Below are positions 3,975 through 5,039 of a stretch of DNA of 5,039 bases, one piece after another. A program made the translations under genes and the position numbers. The notes below the pieces were generated by a model. The model saw only the letters and a program-made list of their open reading frames with translations. It had not been told where the DNA came from and made no database searches. Source of the stretch: an uncultured Campylobacter sp. (GTDB lineage: Bacteria; Campylobacterota; Campylobacteria; Campylobacterales; Campylobacteraceae); assembly GCF_905371695.1 (NCBI RefSeq), contig NZ_CAJPMA010000106.1, positions 1 to 5,039 on the forward strand, written 5' to 3'. Each line of letters begins with the position of its first letter. Positions within the stretch are counted from its first letter, which is position 1.

Positions 3975-4201
3975 AGGTTTTTCTCCTCTCTTATGCCTTC
4001 TTTTATTTCTAATTTTTTTATGCTCTTTCTTTGCGTCTGCACGATATGAAACAAATCATAAGCGCAATCTAGCAAAGGTTGCGCGACGCCGTCCAGGCTT
4101 GCCACTTTGTAGATATGCAAATGCTTTTTAAAAGCTTTTAGCATAACCTCATCGTCCGCGCTAAAACAAAGTTTGCTAGGCGTAAATACTAGCTTATTCA
4201 T
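3971..4201 (-). CDS. Unknown 76-residue operon protein
   Basis: I do not recognise a family. The sequence has a middle segment LDCAYDLFHIV (44-54) and a highly charged, probably helical or coiled tail (QRKSIKKLEIKEGIREEKN). No signal peptide or membrane segment is seen. ATG 4201 follows AAAGGAGCG, and the gene overlaps the upstream gene by 8 bp and the downstream one by 4 bp, which strongly supports real expression. The motif A-[FY]-D-L-F at 47-51 also occurs twice in the upstream neighbour, hinting at a shared origin or partner. The bases at 4144-4154 match 11 bp of the dispersed TAACCTCATCGC repeat. Confidence 0.65.
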   Translation of the reverse strand: MNKLVFTPSKLCFSADDEVMLKAFKKHLHIYKVASLDGVAQPLLDCAYDLFHIVQTQRKSIKKLEIKEGIREEKNL

Positions 4202-4655
4202 TGTTCGCGCTCCTTTGAAAAAATCGCTCTCTTAGCCGTTGATTTTCGGCGTGGAGTGTTTGGAGCTGTCGCCCCTGCTCGCTCAAAGCGCAAAACAAAT
4301 CAAACGCTACGGGCTTAAAGTTTGCCGTGTCGCCTCCGCTTTGTTCGTCTTGTAGGGATTTGAGATAAATATCGGGGTAGCACTCTTTTAGCATTTTTAC
4401 GTAAAGTTCGGGCGCGTTTTTTATCTCTTTGCACTCTCGCGCTATTTGGCTGATACTCTTTTGATTTAGCTCCGTTTCGCGCTCCTTGAATAAATCAAAA
4501 GCCACGCAAAGGGCTTTAATCACGCCCTCGCGTAGCTCACTTTGCTCCTGCCCGTCCGTCTGCACGTAAATCGCCTTAATCTCAGGGTATTTGGATAAAC
4601 GGACATAAAAACGCCCGTATAGTCTCGCCTCGTTATCGTCTTTAAAAGCTTTCAT
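4194..4655 (-). CDS. Unknown 153-residue operon protein with repeated VAFDLF motif
   Basis: I do not recognise a family. The product is soluble, charged and mostly helical by eye. VAFDLF occurs at 51-56 and again at 116-121, encoded by different codons, so it is a protein-level repeat. The C-terminus (about 122-146, LSEQGRQLQTLHAENQRLRERF) looks like a coiled coil. ATG 4655 is preceded by AGGAGCGCG, nearly the same ribosome site as its downstream neighbour (AAAGGAGCGCG). One base separates it from the stop of the AlpA-like gene, and it overlaps the next gene by 8 bp. Its place between regulators suggests a role in control or replication of the element, but no function can be assigned. Confidence 0.65.
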   Translation of the reverse strand: MKAFKDDNEARLYGRFYVRLSKYPEIKAIYVQTDGQEQSELREGVIKALCVAFDLFKERETELNQKSISQIARECKEIKNAPELYVKMLKECYPDIYLKSLQDEQSGGDTANFKPVAFDLFCALSEQGRQLQTLHAENQRLRERFFQRSANNE

Positions 4656-4656
4656 C

Positions 4657-4848
4657 TTACGCGCTCCTATCTTGCAAATACGCGTCCAGCTCGCTCTTTA
4701 AAAAGCGGATTGTGCGCTCGGTTAGGCGTTTTGGCTTTGGGAAATCGTCGCGCTTCATAAACCGCCATAACGTAGCGGTAGAAATGCCTAAATACTGCGC
4801 CGTTTCTTTTGGGCTTAGCGTGTTGTTTTTTGTGGTTAATGGGTTCAT
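4657..4848 (-). CDS. AlpA-like transcriptional regulator / excisionase-type HTH protein
   Basis: The 63-residue product is almost entirely a MerR-like winged HTH of the AlpA/excisionase kind: LSPKETAQYLGISTATLWRF (11-30), with the turn at GIS, followed by MKRDDFPKPKRLTERTIRFLKSELDAYL, whose FPKP and final SELDAYL are hallmarks of the family. Length matches the usual 60-70 residues. ATG 4848 has a near-perfect ribosome site, GAGGAG, 8 nt upstream (4857-4862). It is the first gene of the leftward operon. AlpA of phage P4 relatives activates element genes, while excisionases bend DNA for excision. With no integrase in the window, a regulatory role is more likely. It may bind the TGAGTGA repeats or the GTGCGCAC palindrome upstream. 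Confidence 0.85.
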   Translation of the reverse strand: MNPLTTKNNTLSPKETAQYLGISTATLWRFMKRDDFPKPKRLTERTIRFLKSELDAYLQDRSA

Positions 4849-4863
4849 AATAAAAACTCCTCG

Positions 4864-4916
4864 TGAGTGATATTATTTATCCGTGTGCGCACCTGAATAA
4901 ATATGAGTGAATATTA
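4864..4916. repeat. TGAGTGA direct repeats around GTGCGCAC palindrome
   Basis: TGAGTGATATTA begins at 4864 and TGAGTGAATATTA at 4904, exactly 40 bp apart. The perfect 8-bp palindrome GTGCGCAC (4885-4892) lies almost midway. Each repeat includes ATATTA, which on the minus strand reads TAATAT, a -10-like hexamer. The arrangement looks like an operator set for the AlpA-like operon. Confidence 0.45.
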
Positions 4917-4939
4917 GCAGATAACACGGCGCGGGTCTA
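4911..4939 (-). promoter_or_regulatory. Probable promoter of the leftward operon
   Basis: On the minus strand TAGACC (4934-4939, four of six to TTGACA), a 17-bp spacer and TAATAT (4911-4916) form a fair promoter. Its start near 4904 leaves a leader of about 55 nt before the AlpA-like gene. A second TAATAT at 4870-4875 could be an alternative -10, with the GTGCGCAC palindrome in its spacer. Confidence 0.5.
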
Positions 4940-4994
4940 GTGTGAAAATAGCGTTAAAATCGACGTTAGAAATAAATTTTTAGCAGCGAAACAA

Positions 4995-5039
4995 ATGCAA
5001 AAAATAAAAAAGTTTTACGGATTTTGGCGTAGATTTTTT
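4995..5039 (+). CDS. Open frame running off the right edge, basic peptide start
   Basis: ATG 4995 opens a frame of 15 codons (MQKIKKFYGFWRRFF) that is still open at the last base and ends on a codon boundary. No good ribosome site precedes it. If the molecule is circular it continues in frame into the 20 codons at 1-63, giving a 35-residue peptide with a basic aromatic N-terminus and a hydrophobic C-terminus. In that case it would be divergent from the AlpA-like gene. The low stop-codon content may be chance. Confidence 0.2.
   Translation, partial: MQKIKKFYGFWRRFF

Noticed and set aside
3880..4131. 83-codon open frame on the + strand
   Set aside because: It is antisense to two tightly coupled genes with good ribosome sites; the hydrophobic product is a shadow of their codons.
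1..5039. Terminal direct repeat that would prove circularity
   Set aside because: The two ends share no overlap, so circularity can be neither shown nor excluded.

Overview
The window looks like the replication and control module of a small mobile element from a Campylobacter-type host (Campylobacterota). It could be a cryptic plasmid, a satellite or filamentous-phage-like element, or a phage-plasmid. The host guess rests on the very AT-rich Campylobacter-style promoter DNA at the left end, the 72-residue helix-turn-helix protein of a kind common in Campylobacter and Helicobacter mobile DNA, and the general codon style. No housekeeping gene, tRNA, rRNA, CRISPR array, integrase, transposase, coat or Zot-like gene was seen.

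Layout. (1) Positions 1-148 hold the tail of a tiny open frame, two AT-rich palindromes and a good sigma-70-type promoter. (2) 149-367 (+) encodes a small Cro/CI-like repressor. (3) 368-1548 has no convincing protein gene but is full of structure: a compact cloverleaf-like fold (494-561), several strong hairpins, local direct repeats beside a DnaA-box-like word, three copies of a 12-bp word, a 14-bp palindrome set in GTTAC repeats, and a near-consensus rightward promoter (1451-1479) followed by a GC-rich hairpin. It is the best candidate for the replication origin and for one or more non-coding RNAs. (4) 1549-4848 is a leftward gene array: an AlpA-like regulator, two unknown small proteins, a winged-helix-like protein, a KilAC antirepressor, a probable replication initiator (GTG start), and a HEPN-type Abi-like protein. 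The first five genes are nearly abutting or overlap by 4-8 bp, so they are probably one operon. rep follows a 61-bp gap with a strong hairpin, and the Abi-like gene follows a 77-bp gap and may be separately expressed. (5) 4849-5039 carries the operon promoter, with repeated TGAGTGA words and a GTGCGCAC palindrome.

How it may work (inference): the small repressor and the AlpA/antirepressor operon form a phage-style switch that controls rep, and rep acts on an origin in the 368-1548 region. The HEPN protein would be a defence or toxin cargo, and the adjacent rightward promoter would make an RNA that runs antisense into its 3' end. If the window is a complete circular molecule, which cannot be decided from it, the two edges join in frame into one 35-codon basic/hydrophobic peptide, and the repressor and the operon become divergent across one control region of about 340 bp.
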